Positions 24,181 through 34,000 of a stretch of 43,507 nt of DNA are shown here, in pieces (position 1 is the stretch's first letter; every line of letters begins with the position of its first letter). This stretch comes from Hymenopellis radicata (Eukaryota; Basidiomycota; Agaricomycetes; Agaricales; Physalacriaceae): positions 1-43,507 of the forward strand of contig JADNRX010000435.1 in the NCBI GenBank assembly GCA_015501595.1, read 5' to 3'. The notes beneath the pieces were generated by a model. It saw only the letters and a program-made list of their open reading frames with translations, was not told the origin of the DNA and ran no database searches. The translations under genes were made by a program, and so were the position numbers.

Positions 24181-24415
24181 TTACGTTGCAGCATATGGTT
24201 AGACTGAGCAGAGGTGATACCCTGGCATTCTACTCTATAAAAAACGGCGTGATTCCTAACTGTAGGGGCCAGTACACAAAGTTACGCTGCAACATATGGT
24301 TAGGGTGAGCAGAGGTGACACTGCTCAAATTTACCCTTTGAAAAAACGGCCCGTTTCCCGCCTGTAGTGGCCAGCGCGTAACATTATAATGCGAGGTGAT
24401 ACCTGGAGCAATATG
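24181..24415. repeat. About 101-bp direct repeat, 2+ copies
   Basis: TTACGTTGCAGCATATGGTTAG at 24181 recurs as TTACGCTGCAACATATGGTTAG at 24282, each followed by a GAGCAGAGGTGA word and an AAAACGGC...CTGTAG-GGCCAG segment (24240-24270 and 24342-24375). The second AAACGGCCCGTTTCC-CCTGTAGTGGC resembles sequence in the 1-kb repeats at about 34595 and 35570. It is the 3' flank of the helicase gene. Confidence 0.65.
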
Positions 24416-24602
24416 CACAGCACAGTAAGCGTGCTGTCGAACATCTTATGACGAACACTTGAGATATAAAGATACGAAACCATGGAATGGCATCTGAGGA
24501 CGAACAGCAAGAAGACTACGACTACTCAACAGCATATTAAGATGCTGAATATTATCTGAGGTGAGGTCTTGATGAAAAGGCTAATACTGGAAGAAATGTT
24601 GA

Positions 24603-24645
24603 GTTGCTACCCAGAGTCGATTTGTCAGCCTTTAATGGCTGACAA
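24603..24645 (+). repeat. Right flanking direct repeat with perfect 9-bp-arm palindrome
   Basis: GTTGCTACCCAG (24603-24614), then 24622-24645: TTGTCAGCC, spacer TTTAAT, GGCTGACAA. The arms are perfect inverse complements. It is the counterpart of 18033-18075, in the same orientation and at the same internal spacing, 6,570 bp away; together they enclose only the helicase gene. A TATAAATA follows at about 24683, so it may instead be a relic of a second promoter of the same kind. Confidence 0.7.
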
Positions 24646-24771
24646 GAAAATCACACCTATATCTCAATCATCGCTTGTATTTCTATAAATATAGTACTAC
24701 AAAATAAAACGAGTGGCCGCGGTGATGATGCTAGTATAGTACAAAAGAAAAAAAGGACCGAGGCCAGCCGT

Positions 24772-27700
24772 TTACACTCTACTCTTCTTGACGCGATCCT
24801 TAGCCGGCGAGTCCCCAATACGAGCTCGCTTTGCCCGATGAGCCGCCGCAGTAAAGTCCCTCAACAGCTCAGTATCCAAAATGTAGGGAACTAGGTCGAT
24901 AAGCTCGGACGTAACCTGTTCGATTCTTTGCTGAGTGCTGGAGGGGCCTGGAGTCGGTTGCTGCTGCGAAGCCTCCTCCTCATCCTCAGGCATATCGTCG
25001 TGAGTCTCCTTGGGAACATCCTCATCGTCATCCTGCTCCAAGTCGGGTGTGACGTTGCCAATGGGAGCTATTAAACAGTTCAATGATGCGTATAAACCAA
25101 CAAGTTCAATACATACATGCGCCCTGCGAGGCTGGTGCTGACATATCCTCCTCCTCTGAATCGGGAACCCAGACCTCAGCCTTAGCCTTGGATTTACCGA
25201 TGGAGGCTATTAGGCTGTTCAATAGCGCATATAATGTAATAGCTTGAATACATACGTGCATTCTGAGGAGCCTGCTGCAACTCTTCATTCTCATTCTCAG
25301 ACTCCTCCTCCGAATCGGGCGCCAAGATCTTGGCCTTCTCCGTGGCCTTGCGAGTGGGAGCTATAATAGGGTTGAATAATCGCTATAAAAGCAACAACTT
25401 GAACACGTACAGTCTGGCGTCGTTGAGCGCCTCATAACAGGAGCTTATCAAAATCAGTATAACACGTCTTGTATATCAATTAGAGACATACCTTGACGAA
25501 CCAACGTGCGCCTAAATGTAGCTACACCAATATAAGTCGAAATATTCAAAATTATAAAGCGAAACCAACTCACCTGCATCCGAAGCACTCTTCCTCTTCC
25601 CCGCTTTGCTAACAACACTCAGATCCAAAAAGATATCCTCTGCCGTCGCCATTTGAACATCGGGATCAGACTCATCATCTTGCCTTGCAGTGTCAGACTC
25701 TATCCCACGCATCGGCTCATCATCGTCAGCATCGGATGATGGCACAATCTCCTTTGACTTGAATGTTGCAGTCCTGCGCCGACGAGTAGAAACAGAAGCC
25801 GCAACGGCAGCCTCTAATTCAGAATCATCACTAGCGCTTTTACGATGCCTCCGAGTAACCTTAGTGGCAGCCTCTATTTCAGAGTCGCTAGCATCACTAT
25901 CCTGTTAAGATAATTCATCAAATACTAATAGATAAATAATAAAAACAACCATACCTTTGCCGTTTGCGTCTTGATACGATGAGCAACTGAAGCAGGATGC
26001 TGAACGTCCTCCTCGTCCTCCTCCTCGTCATCCTCGTCCTCCTTCTCGTTCTTCTTCTCATCCTCGTCTTCATCGTCGCTATCCTGCTAGGATAATTCAT
26101 CAAATATGAATAGATAAATAAAAACAGTCATACCTTTGCCTTTGGCGTCTTGACATGACGAGCAGCTGAAGCAGAATGCTGAACGTCCTCTTCCTCCTCC
26201 TCCTCCTCCTCCTCATCGTCTTCCTCCTCCTCATCATCGTCTAAAGCAGATGACTTTGCCTTTTGCGTGTAGACACGACGAGAACCCTGAACCTCCTTCT
26301 CCTCATCCTCCTCCTCATCGCTTGAAGTATGTCCCCTTGGCTTTTGCGTATATATACGCCGAGGGGAGGAAGCAGGATGCTCAACCTCCTGCTCCTCATC
26401 GTCAGTTCGACTACCTGCCTAAAAATATCACTTAGTCTATTGAATAATATACAGTACGTAAACATGACATACCTTGGGCTCCGCATTAGATACAGAGCCT
26501 ACGTCTGGATTGTAATTCGGCTCCTGCGTCCACGTAATGTCCAACTGCTGCAAAGGCAAAGTCACAGGTACGCTCGAAGGAATCATGCCTGCATTGATCA
26601 AGTCCTGGATTCCGGCAAACTGGAAATCCTTCGGCAATGTCGAAAGCAACGTGTATACCCACTTGACTGTATGTATCACCTGTATAACACCGACAGGCAG
26701 TGTGAGCCATTTCTTGTCCGACAGCGCCTTGATCGCCTCGATGCCAAAGTTTGGTAATGTCCGCCTTTGATCCTGCGGCGCTTTACCGGCAGGCGGAGGA
26801 TATTGCACGTAGCAATCAGGAAACCGTTTACCAGCCATAGCATCCCAGGGCTCCCAAAGAGCTTTGTTCAGCTTTGGCATAGCCACGTGACGCTTGTCAA
26901 ATGGATATATGGTCTCCTGAAGCTTCTACAAGTTTTGGGTTAGCCCGTATATCTCGTTCAATTATGTACTATACATACCGGTATGAAGCGGGGGGCCACC
27001 TTCTCCAGCTGAATCGATAGATAGGTGTATGCATTGTCCAAAAGGTTTGGCGCTCGGTACTGAGGGTGGGGCGTCCTAGATCTACGATAGCCAATGATTT
27101 CGTTGTATTGCTCTCGACCGTACAGTAGCCAAACGAACTAGAGCATTTTGATTAATAGACAATAACCAAGATTAATGTTAAATACGTACAAAGCCGAATA
27201 CAGCATATAAATCCACAAAGTCCTGATCAAAGAGGCGCTCTTGTCCGATATCGCACAACAGCAAGATCTAAAATGGCTTAGTAGACAGATTTAACAGCGG
27301 AATATTTGGCATACATGACCGAAATAATGTGGGTGATCCAGCTTGCGCATAACATTGTTCACTTGACTAGGCATCACTGCAATGCCAAACTTGAATGAAA
27401 GGTCTTCAACGCCCTGCACCATCAGAGGCTTGTCAGCCTCATTAATGCACCCATATAGAGCAGCATTGGTGATGCTGGGATTGCCGAATGCTGCATGCTG
27501 ACGAATAGCATGTTGAGCAGCTAAGTTCAAGATCTGACAATATTGATCAGATTATATAGAAAAGCAACTTATCAGTACGTACAGGCTGCCGACTTGGATT
27601 GACAGCCTTTTCCAAAATCTTAACCCAGTCGAGAGCAGCAGTTCGAGTCAGCAGAGGCGCAGTGAAGCCTTGAAGCATGGTAGTATTCGTAGTCGAGTTG

Positions 27701-28635
27701 ACGATGGTATCCTGGGTAAGCAGCTGCATTACCGTGCGCCAGACATCCAGGTTCCTCATCCATGTAGTTGCCACAAGCCAGAGGGACTTGATAACTGAGG
27801 CTTGCAAGGTGGTGGTAGCCGTTGTAATAATAGGGTAGACGGCGTTATACAAGGACACGTATTGTGCCTCAGGAGATTGAGCGCCACCTGCGCCTTTCCA
27901 GAGTCGTTCAGCGTTAAAAATAGCAAGAATTATGGAGTGAAGCGTAGCTGTGGCATCATTGGGCTTGGCGACATTATTGTACTCGTTGTCGCGCAGAGCA
28001 ACCTGCGACCAGAATGCAGTGGGTACGTTGAGACAATCTGCATGTTAAATCAGTACGAGAAAAATAACTGATGAAACAATAAGTATACCCGAATGCAATA
28101 GTAGCATATAGACGTATTTGAGATGATCAGCAGCAGCCATCAAGTCTGCTTTGGTCTCGGGATCATCAGTCTCTGCAGCCCCAGCTACAGCGCGGTTATA
28201 GGCTTCATGCGAGCCCACGATGCGATGCCCGCCGATTACGACCTCCACCTCCAGTCCCAAGGCCTGCCCCTTCAGCGTAATCAAAGGTGTTGCAGGATCG
28301 TACGTAGTAGGAATGACCTCCAATCCACGACGTACAATACCGAGACCCCAGTGTTTCGGCATCTTGCCTTGCCACGCCTCTCCTTTTGGCAAAGACAAGA
28401 ACATGGTAGCGAGCTTGTCGGTATGGGTTGGATCCACGCCCCGATTAAAGGTATGATTAGTCAATGCAGCATGGGGAACGCCTACAGCATAACCGTAGGG
28501 AAAGAGAAGAAGAGGCGAAGTCGAGAGCTCTTGAACGAACTTGTCGACATCCAAACTCTCGTTCAACTGAGCTATGAGACTGGTCCTCTCGTTAGCAGCA
28601 AAAGTGGTGAAAGGCGCAGGAATGATAGCAGACAT
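24772..28635 (-). CDS. Large ParB-like (GGHR-motif) fungal protein with acidic repeated tail
   Basis: A multi-exon minus-strand gene of about 1,000 aa; exon ends are approximate. Exon 1 (28635 to about 28089) has HTFNRGVDPTHTDKLATMF (about residues 60-80) and EVEVVIGGHRIVGSHEAYNRA (GGHR at 135-138). This is the order of a ParB/sulfiredoxin-fold domain: an N-terminal Arg segment, then a G-x-H-R box. Exon 2 follows LLLHSG with a helical region containing LRDNEYN, like the helices after the box in ParB proteins. Next come further helical exons, then an acidic tail of small exons, several of them tandem duplicates (PDSEEE and VKTPKAKDSDDE units). It ends LIDLVPYILDTELLRDF then a basic KKSRV, a likely nuclear signal. 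The start ATG has TATAAATA 36 bp upstream. It is divergent from the gene at 28859. Function is unknown; the ParB-like call rests on motifs and order only. Confidence 0.72.
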
Positions 28636-28858
28636 GGTGGAATCAGAGGACCAAATCTTATTCACAGACGCTTATTTATATGTCTCAGACCAATGACATC
28701 ATCATGATGCAATATGATGCGATAATGATGTATTATGGTGTGATATGATGCAACTGTATTAAACGATGTCATCATGATGCAATTCTATTGCTTACCTAAT
28801 GATCTGTTATGATATATATAAGGGCCCACTCTTTCATCGAATGCTTCATACCCTTATC
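28636..28858. promoter_or_regulatory. Bidirectional promoter of divergent pair 1
   Basis: A short shared upstream region with outward TATA boxes: CTTATTTATA (28671-28680, TATAAATAAG on the minus strand) and TATATATAAG (28813-28822, plus). Between them are repeated ATCATGATGCAAT words (about 28699 and 28772) and ATGATG runs. The stretch at about 28685-28725 aligns with the promoter of pair 2 at 31416-31456, about 33 of 41 positions. Confidence 0.65.
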
Positions 28859-30056
28859 ATGCCCCCTCTTGTTCCCTATCCTCCTGGCGAAGCCTTGGGC
28901 AATAAATTTCATCCGTTCAAAAAATGGAATGATCATATTCGCACTAAGGATCGCCGCGAATATGAAATTCAAAACGGGTTTTACGTCCTCTACCACATTC
29001 GTTTGTGTCTTCGCACTTTCTTCTACTCACTGTTTACTAATATCATATGTTTAGAGAAAATTATCGGTGTCTTCTTTGCCTTCGGCATTCCTTGGTTTCA
29101 CGTTAAATTTTATGGTTGGGGCTCGATGTGGAATGCGTAACTATATGTCCTTGCGTATTGATTTAGAGAAAACTAATCTTTTACGTATAGGCTTGTTCAT
29201 ATCACGAACCTTAATCTCACTGAGGAGGACGTCGCTGCTCTATATGCAGATATTGGTTACAGTCTTGACGAGCACTATCCTCCTAATATGTATCTTCAAG
29301 TATCGCAAGAGTACCAAAGTAAGTCTATATTATGATTTTATATTAAATGCGTAACTCATTATTCACAGGGAAACAGGAGGAGGTCTTCTTCTTCGGCAAA
29401 TCATCTCCGGAAGATCTAGACTTTGATGAACAGCCTTTTACTGCGGTATATTTAATCTACTTACTTCCCTTATATTCACCTACTAATACATATCCAAGGA
29501 TCCTCGCAGAGCTGATGAGTTTGGTGCCGAGTACAAACTTGGCGTCACAGCTGTCCCACCCCACTTTAAAGTTCGCGACGACAACCCTCCTCTTATCCTG
29601 CATTTTCCATCCTCAGATGTAGAATATAATGTCGAGGCAGCGCGGGAACTCTTGGCGCTCATCCCCGGTGCTGTGGATTTGTTCAATGAACAACAGGAAC
29701 AGCCTTCCCTCTTTATGCAATCTCTTCACCAACCCAGCTTGCCTCCTCCCCGCAGTCCCGACGCTCCTGCTAGCCGTCTACCAACTCCACCTCCCCTTAG
29801 CGGAGACGAAGAAGACATGGAGGACTACAATGATCCCAAGGGCAAGGCTGCTTCAAGGTCAATCAGTGCTCTTACGCCTCTCCCTGAGGGTTTCGAGATG
29901 GAGATGGAGGATGCTGGTCAACAGAAGCAAATAGTCGCCGCTAAGGAAAGAGTACCGGGACCTAGCAAGCAAGGGCAGCCTTTGTCGAAGAAGAAGAAGA
30001 AGGGCAAGGGCAAGAGCAAGGGTAAGAAGGCGGCAGGGAAAAAAGTGAAGATTTGA
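28859..30056 (+). CDS. Small partner protein B1, unknown family, basic Lys-rich C-terminus
   Basis: Start ATG 28859 (MPPLVPYPPGEALG) is preferred over the in-frame ATG 28841, which is only 19 bp after the TATA. Exon 1 ends at 29000. Later exons encode KIIGVFFAFGIPWFHVKFYGWG, LVHITNLNLTEEDVAALYADIGYS, QEEVFFFGKSS, and a last exon with GVTAVPPHFKVRDDNPPLILHF, an acidic GDEEDMEDYNDP stretch and a Lys-rich end (KKKKKGKGKSKGKKAAGKK). The tail suggests nucleic-acid binding or nuclear location. The gene is homologous to 33229-34000 with introns at the same places. It faces the ParB-like gene. I do not recognise a family and assign no function. Confidence 0.7.
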
Positions 30057-30080
30057 TTTGTAATATATATGCATCATCGC

Positions 30081-30104
30081 TTTGTCAGCCTCTTTTTGCT
30101 GACG
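30081..30104. repeat. Third copy of the TTTGTCAGCC hairpin
   Basis: TTTGTCAGCC, spacer TCTTTTT, GCTGACG; the first ten bases equal those at 24621-24630. It lies 25 bp after the stop of the B1 gene and lacks the GTTGCTACCCAG flank. It could be a related site or a simple 3'-end hairpin. Confidence 0.45.
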
Positions 30105-30606
30105 TTTGAAAAAATTAAATTGTACATTTTTGCAGAAATATCAGTTACCAGCAGGTTTAGTCAAGTTGTATACGTAAACCCTACGGACATGTCTTATGGG
30201 TACTATGAGTACACGACTGGTTTTGTCAAATACATACGTAACAGTATAAAGTCAAATAGTCAAAACATAAATCTTTCTTAACCTCACATTTAGCATATTT
30301 ACAACCGCATAAACAGACGAATTCAGCCTTCCCAATAAATGAGCAAAAACTCACACTGCAAATATCCATATTCTAACCTAGACGGTATTACATCTACGAA
30401 CTTAATACTGGAGTTTTTATACTCGCCTACGCTGAACCTAAGACCACTCTAAGGATAGAAACAAGCAGATGCGATGTCCAGCCTCAATCGATAATGATGC
30501 AGCTCGCTAATGAACAAGTTCTCTACCAGAACTCCGTAAAGCTCCAAACTTGAACTCGCTATTCTCATACAATATATATAATATCCAAACACTAGGAAAA
30601 ACCACA
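30105..30606. other. AT-rich intergenic region, no gene seen
   Basis: Between the convergent ends of B1 and the next minus-strand gene. No coding exon or repeat was recognised. Confidence 0.5.
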
Positions 30607-31357
30607 CTAAATCGACTCATCAAGATGCTCTTCCATTCCACCAGTCTGCTCCACTTTGAGGCGACGGGCTTCCTGCATAAAGCTTTTGTAAAGCTCCATC
30701 TCTCCGACATAGATAACGAGGTCCGCAATCTCAGCAGCGACTCCGTCAAGGTCCTTATGTTGGGGTGGGTACCAACCCTCGAGCGGGTCTTCAACACCTG
30801 GCTCTGTCCAAAGAGGATCAGTTAGTTTGACCCAACGAGCATCCTTTAGAAACTTTTTCAAAAGCTCTGTGCCTTCGACGTAGGGAAGAAGGGCCCTAAT
30901 CTCAGCCGTGAGCGGGTCAATGGGCTCGTCAGATTGCTTGTCAGGCGAAGGAGAATCTATTCCAAATAAGCATAAAACTATATTTCCTTAGCTTTCAGAC
31001 TTACTGCCGTCAAGCATCTCCTCCTCGGAGGCCTCATCCTCGGACTGCTCCTCGAACTGCTCTTCAGTCGAAGGAGAATCTACTACTAATCAGCCTATAA
31101 TTTTATACTGTTAGCGTTAAGACGTACCCAGGCCAAGCAGTCTTCGATGAAAGATTCCTAAGGTACCTATGAGCACTGGTAGGTAAATGACCCAAGTAGA
31201 TAAACTCACCCCAAGGGGTTACAGGTGGTGCGAAAGCAGCCCGAATAGCCAAGACCGCTTCATGGGCTTTCTGATCACGTGCTGATCTAGGGGCAATCTG
31301 CTCGCTATCCTTGGCGGAAGAGGTAGCAGAGATATTGACGTTGGAAGTAGCAGACAT
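30607..31357 (-). CDS. Short relative (A2) of the large ParB-like gene's C-terminal region
   Basis: ATG at 31357 (MSATSNVNISATSSAKDSEQ) with TATATAAG 49 bp upstream (31405-31413, minus). The first exon ends PPVTPWG. Two small exons begin with the same words (DSPSTEEQ and DSPSPDKQ; DNA ATTCTCCTTCG), a tandem exon duplication. The last exon has EIRALLPYVEGTELLKKFLKDAR and, 50 residues later, EIADLVIYVGEMELYKSFMQEAR, two copies of the motif that ends the large gene (LIDLVPYILDTELLRDF). No GGHR segment is present, so if derived from such a gene it has lost the ParB-like core. An additional exon may lie in the first intron (31130-31170). It is divergent from the gene at 33229. Confidence 0.62.
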
Positions 31358-31404
31358 TTGGAAAGTAGTAATATCGACTGAACATGGGTTCTTTCCAGAT
31401 CTCC

Positions 31405-31456
31405 CCTTATATAGCTTAGATTAATGATATCATAATGATGTAATACGATGCAATAG
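31405..31456. promoter_or_regulatory. Promoter of pair 2, minus-strand side
   Basis: It holds the minus-strand TATA (31405-31413) and a 41-bp stretch (TTAATGATATCATAATGATG, TAATACGATGC) aligning with pair 1. It is separated from the plus-strand TATA (TATATAAG, 33167-33174) by 1.7 kb of inserted tandem repeats. Confidence 0.55.
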
Positions 31457-31479
31457 TATCAGTAATCAATGATTCATCA

Positions 31480-31552
31480 GCATGCTCAGTCAGCATGCTC
31501 AGTCACCTGATTGATTAGCGTGTTCAGTCGGCATGATCAATCAGGCTGACGT
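31480..31552. repeat. Left CAGCATGCTCAGT-type short repeats
   Basis: Imperfect 13-14 bp units such as CAGCATGCTCAGT, and TGATTGATTAGCGTGTTCAG, before the 147-bp array. Related to the 13-bp units at 33040-33155. Confidence 0.65.
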
Positions 31553-31603
31553 GAGATATACAAAGAGTGAAGCATCTTGAGATGCCCTTTATGCAGTTAG
31601 ATT

Positions 31604-33015
31604 TGGTGCTTCTAAAAGCGCCTAAGGATACGAATAAAATGACCCAACAACCAAGAGAAATGGCTGAGAACTCGGCTCGCAAACGAAGAAGTTATCTGCG
31701 AGACGCCCTTAGAGTGTTCAAGTTGCACTTGTTGTTTCTGCATTCGCGTTTGGTGCTGCTAAAAGCGCCTAAGGATACGAATAAAATGACCCAACAACCA
31801 AGAGAAACGGCTGAGAACTCGGCACGCAGACGAAGACGTTATCTGCTAGACGCCCTTAGAGTGTTCAAGTTGCACTTGTTGTTTCTGCATTCGCGTTTGG
31901 TGCTTCTAAAAGCGCCTAAGGATACGAATAAAATGACCCAACAACCAAGAGAAACGGCTGAGAACTCGGCTCGCAAACGAAGAAGTTATCTGCGAGACGC
32001 CCTTAGAGTGTTCAAGTTGCACTTGTTGTTTCTGCATTCGCGTTTGGTGCTGCTAAAAGCGCCTAAGGATACGAATAAAATGACCCAACAACCAAGAGAA
32101 ACGGCTGAGAACTCGGCTCGCAAACGAAGAAGTTATCTGCGAGACGCCCTTAGAGTGTTCAAGTTGCACTTGTTGTTTCTGCATTCGCGTTTGGTGCTGC
32201 TAAAAGCGCCTAAGGATACGAATAAAATGACCCAATAACCAAGAGAAACGGGTAACAACTCAGCTCGCAGACGAAGACGTTATCTGCTAGACGCCCTTAG
32301 AGTGTTCAAGTTGCACTTGTTGTTTCTGCATTCGCGTTTGGTGCTTCTAAAAGCGCCTAAGGATACGAATAAAATGACCCAATAACCAAGAGAAACGGGT
32401 AACAACTCAGCTCGCAGACGAAGACGTTATCTGCTAGACGCCCTTAGAGTGTTCAAGTTGCACTTGTTGTTTCTGCATTCGCGTTTGGTGCTGCTAAAAG
32501 CGCCTAAGGATACGAATAAAATGACCCAACAACCAAGAGAAACGGCTGAGAACTCGGCACGCAGACGAAGACGTTATCTGCTAGACGCCCTTAGAGTGTT
32601 CAAGTTGCACTTGTTGTTTCTGCATTCGCGTTTGGTGCTTCTAAAAGCGCCTAAGGATACGAATAAAATGACCCAACAACCAAGAGAAACGGGTAACAAC
32701 TCAGCTCGCAGACGAAGACGTTATCTGCTAGACGCCCTTAGAGTGTTCAAGTTGCACTTGTTGTTTCTGCATTCGCGTTTGGTGCTGCTAAAAGCGCCTA
32801 AGGATACGAATAAAATGACCCAACAACCAAGAGAAACGGGTAACAACTCAGCTCGCAGACGAAGACGTTATCTGCTAGACGCCCTTAGAGTGTTCAAGTT
32901 GCACTTGTTGTTTCTGCATTCGCGTTTGGTGCTTCTAAAAGCGCCTAAGGATACGAATAAAATGACCCAACAACCAAGAGAAACGGCTGAGAACTCGGCA
33001 CGCAAACGAAGAAGT
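31604..33015. repeat. 147-bp tandem array, about 9.6 units
   Basis: TGGTGCT(T/G)CTAAAAGCGCC recurs at 31604, 31751, 31898, 32045, 32192, 32339, 32486, 32633, 32780 and 32927, exactly 147 bp (49 codons) apart. Because 147 is divisible by three, one frame stays open through several units (VLLKAPKDTNKMTQQPRE...LLFLHSRL); CAATAACC variants at about 32233 and 32380 put a stop in units 5 and 6. Two unit types alternate: GGCTGAGAACTCGGC versus GGGTAACAACTCAGC, and AAACGAAGAAG versus AGACGAAGACG. There is no start context, so I treat it as a minisatellite, not a gene. Confidence 0.95.
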
Positions 33016-33039
33016 TCTCCATCGGACAGTTGTACCATG

Positions 33040-33155
33040 ATCAATCAGCGTGCTCAATCAGCGTGATCAATCAGCGTGCTCAATCAGCGTGATCAATCAG
33101 CGTGATCAATCAGCGTGATCAATCAGCGTGATCAATCAGCACCATCAGTCAGCAT
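33040..33155. repeat. 13-bp minisatellite (A/C)TCAATCAGCGTG
   Basis: Eight or so tandem copies of ATCAATCAGCGTG or CTCAATCAGCGTG, ending in ATCAGTCAGCATGATC. Contains overlapping TGATCA palindromes. It lies just before the TATA box at 33167. Confidence 0.9.
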
Positions 33156-33228
33156 GATCTGAGACCTATATAAGCAGGGTGTAGTGTCTTGATATGCCCC
33201 ATCATTTTCCTCTTCTGTTTTCAGCAAA

Positions 33229-34000
33229 ATGTCTATCTCTTTCAACTTAGACACTCATTTCCACATACGTATGAATCTCTCTTTCCTATTCCTTCTGCTC
33301 GCTAACTTGCTTTCTTTAGAGAAGCTTATTGGGCTTTTTAAGACTCCGGAAGGACAAGAGTTCCTTCATGCGGCCTGGTACGGGTACGGGGCCGAGCACA
33401 ACTCGTAGGTTGCTTTGTTTTTGTATTAACTCTCTTGCTAACTCTTGAACCATATAGCCTGGTACCCATTGGGGATGCTAAGCTAACCCCTGAGGCACTC
33501 GCGGCTCTCCGTGTCAACCTCGAACATGACTACCCCGGCCACGAGGGAAAGTCAATGTATAGTGTCGCCTCGCGCGACTACCAACGTATGTTGTAACTTC
33601 ACTATATCGCACATTTATTGATTTATACCTCTAGTCGCCCAGGAGCATGCCTTCTTCTACGAGCAATCCGACGATAAGCCCGAGTACGACATTGCTGGCA
33701 CTCGCTTCATTCCGGTATGTTTACATGCTTTTCTTAAAAATTCCTACTAACATCAACTAGAATATCAACAAGGCCGACCACTACGACTACACGCATAATT
33801 CCGATGTTCACCCGGTCGAGCCTCACTTCAAAGTGGGTCGCGTGATGTGGTCAGTCGATGCTAGTTCCCTACTGCTGGAACCACGCACTGTGGTTCTACC
33901 TGAGTCCAGTGGAACCACGCTAATCTACTTGGGTCTGGTGGAACCACGCTCTTCCAGACTGAGTCCCGTAACTCCAGGCACGTTTTCCGGACCCGAGTAA
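33229..34000 (+). pseudogene. Partner protein B2, truncated paralogue of 28859-30056
   Basis: ATG 33229, 55 bp after TATATAAG. Exons encode KLIGLFKTPEGQEFLHAAWYG, LVPIGDAKLTPEALAALRVN, AQEHAFFYEQS and a last exon with HPVEPHFKVGRVMW. These align with the B1 protein (KIIGVFF..., LVHITNLNLTEEDVAALYAD, QEEVFFFGKSS, PPHFKV) and introns fall at the same positions. Just after EPHFKVGRV (from about 33861) the frame enters the 1-kb dispersed repeat and runs to a stop at 33998-34000, so the acidic and Lys-rich C-terminus is missing. Probably truncated by repeat insertion; a chimeric protein could still be made. Confidence 0.7.

Noticed and set aside
28636..28858. Homeodomain mating-type (A locus) divergent pair
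   Set aside because: Divergent layout is reminiscent, but neither gene shows a homeodomain (no WFxNxR).
31567..33066. Two long open frames across the 147-bp array
   Set aside because: The frame is open only because the unit is a multiple of three; stops occur in two units and no conserved start or flanking exon exists.
33040..33155. CRISPR-like array of short repeats
   Set aside because: Head-to-tail 13-bp units without spacers in a eukaryotic sequence; a minisatellite.
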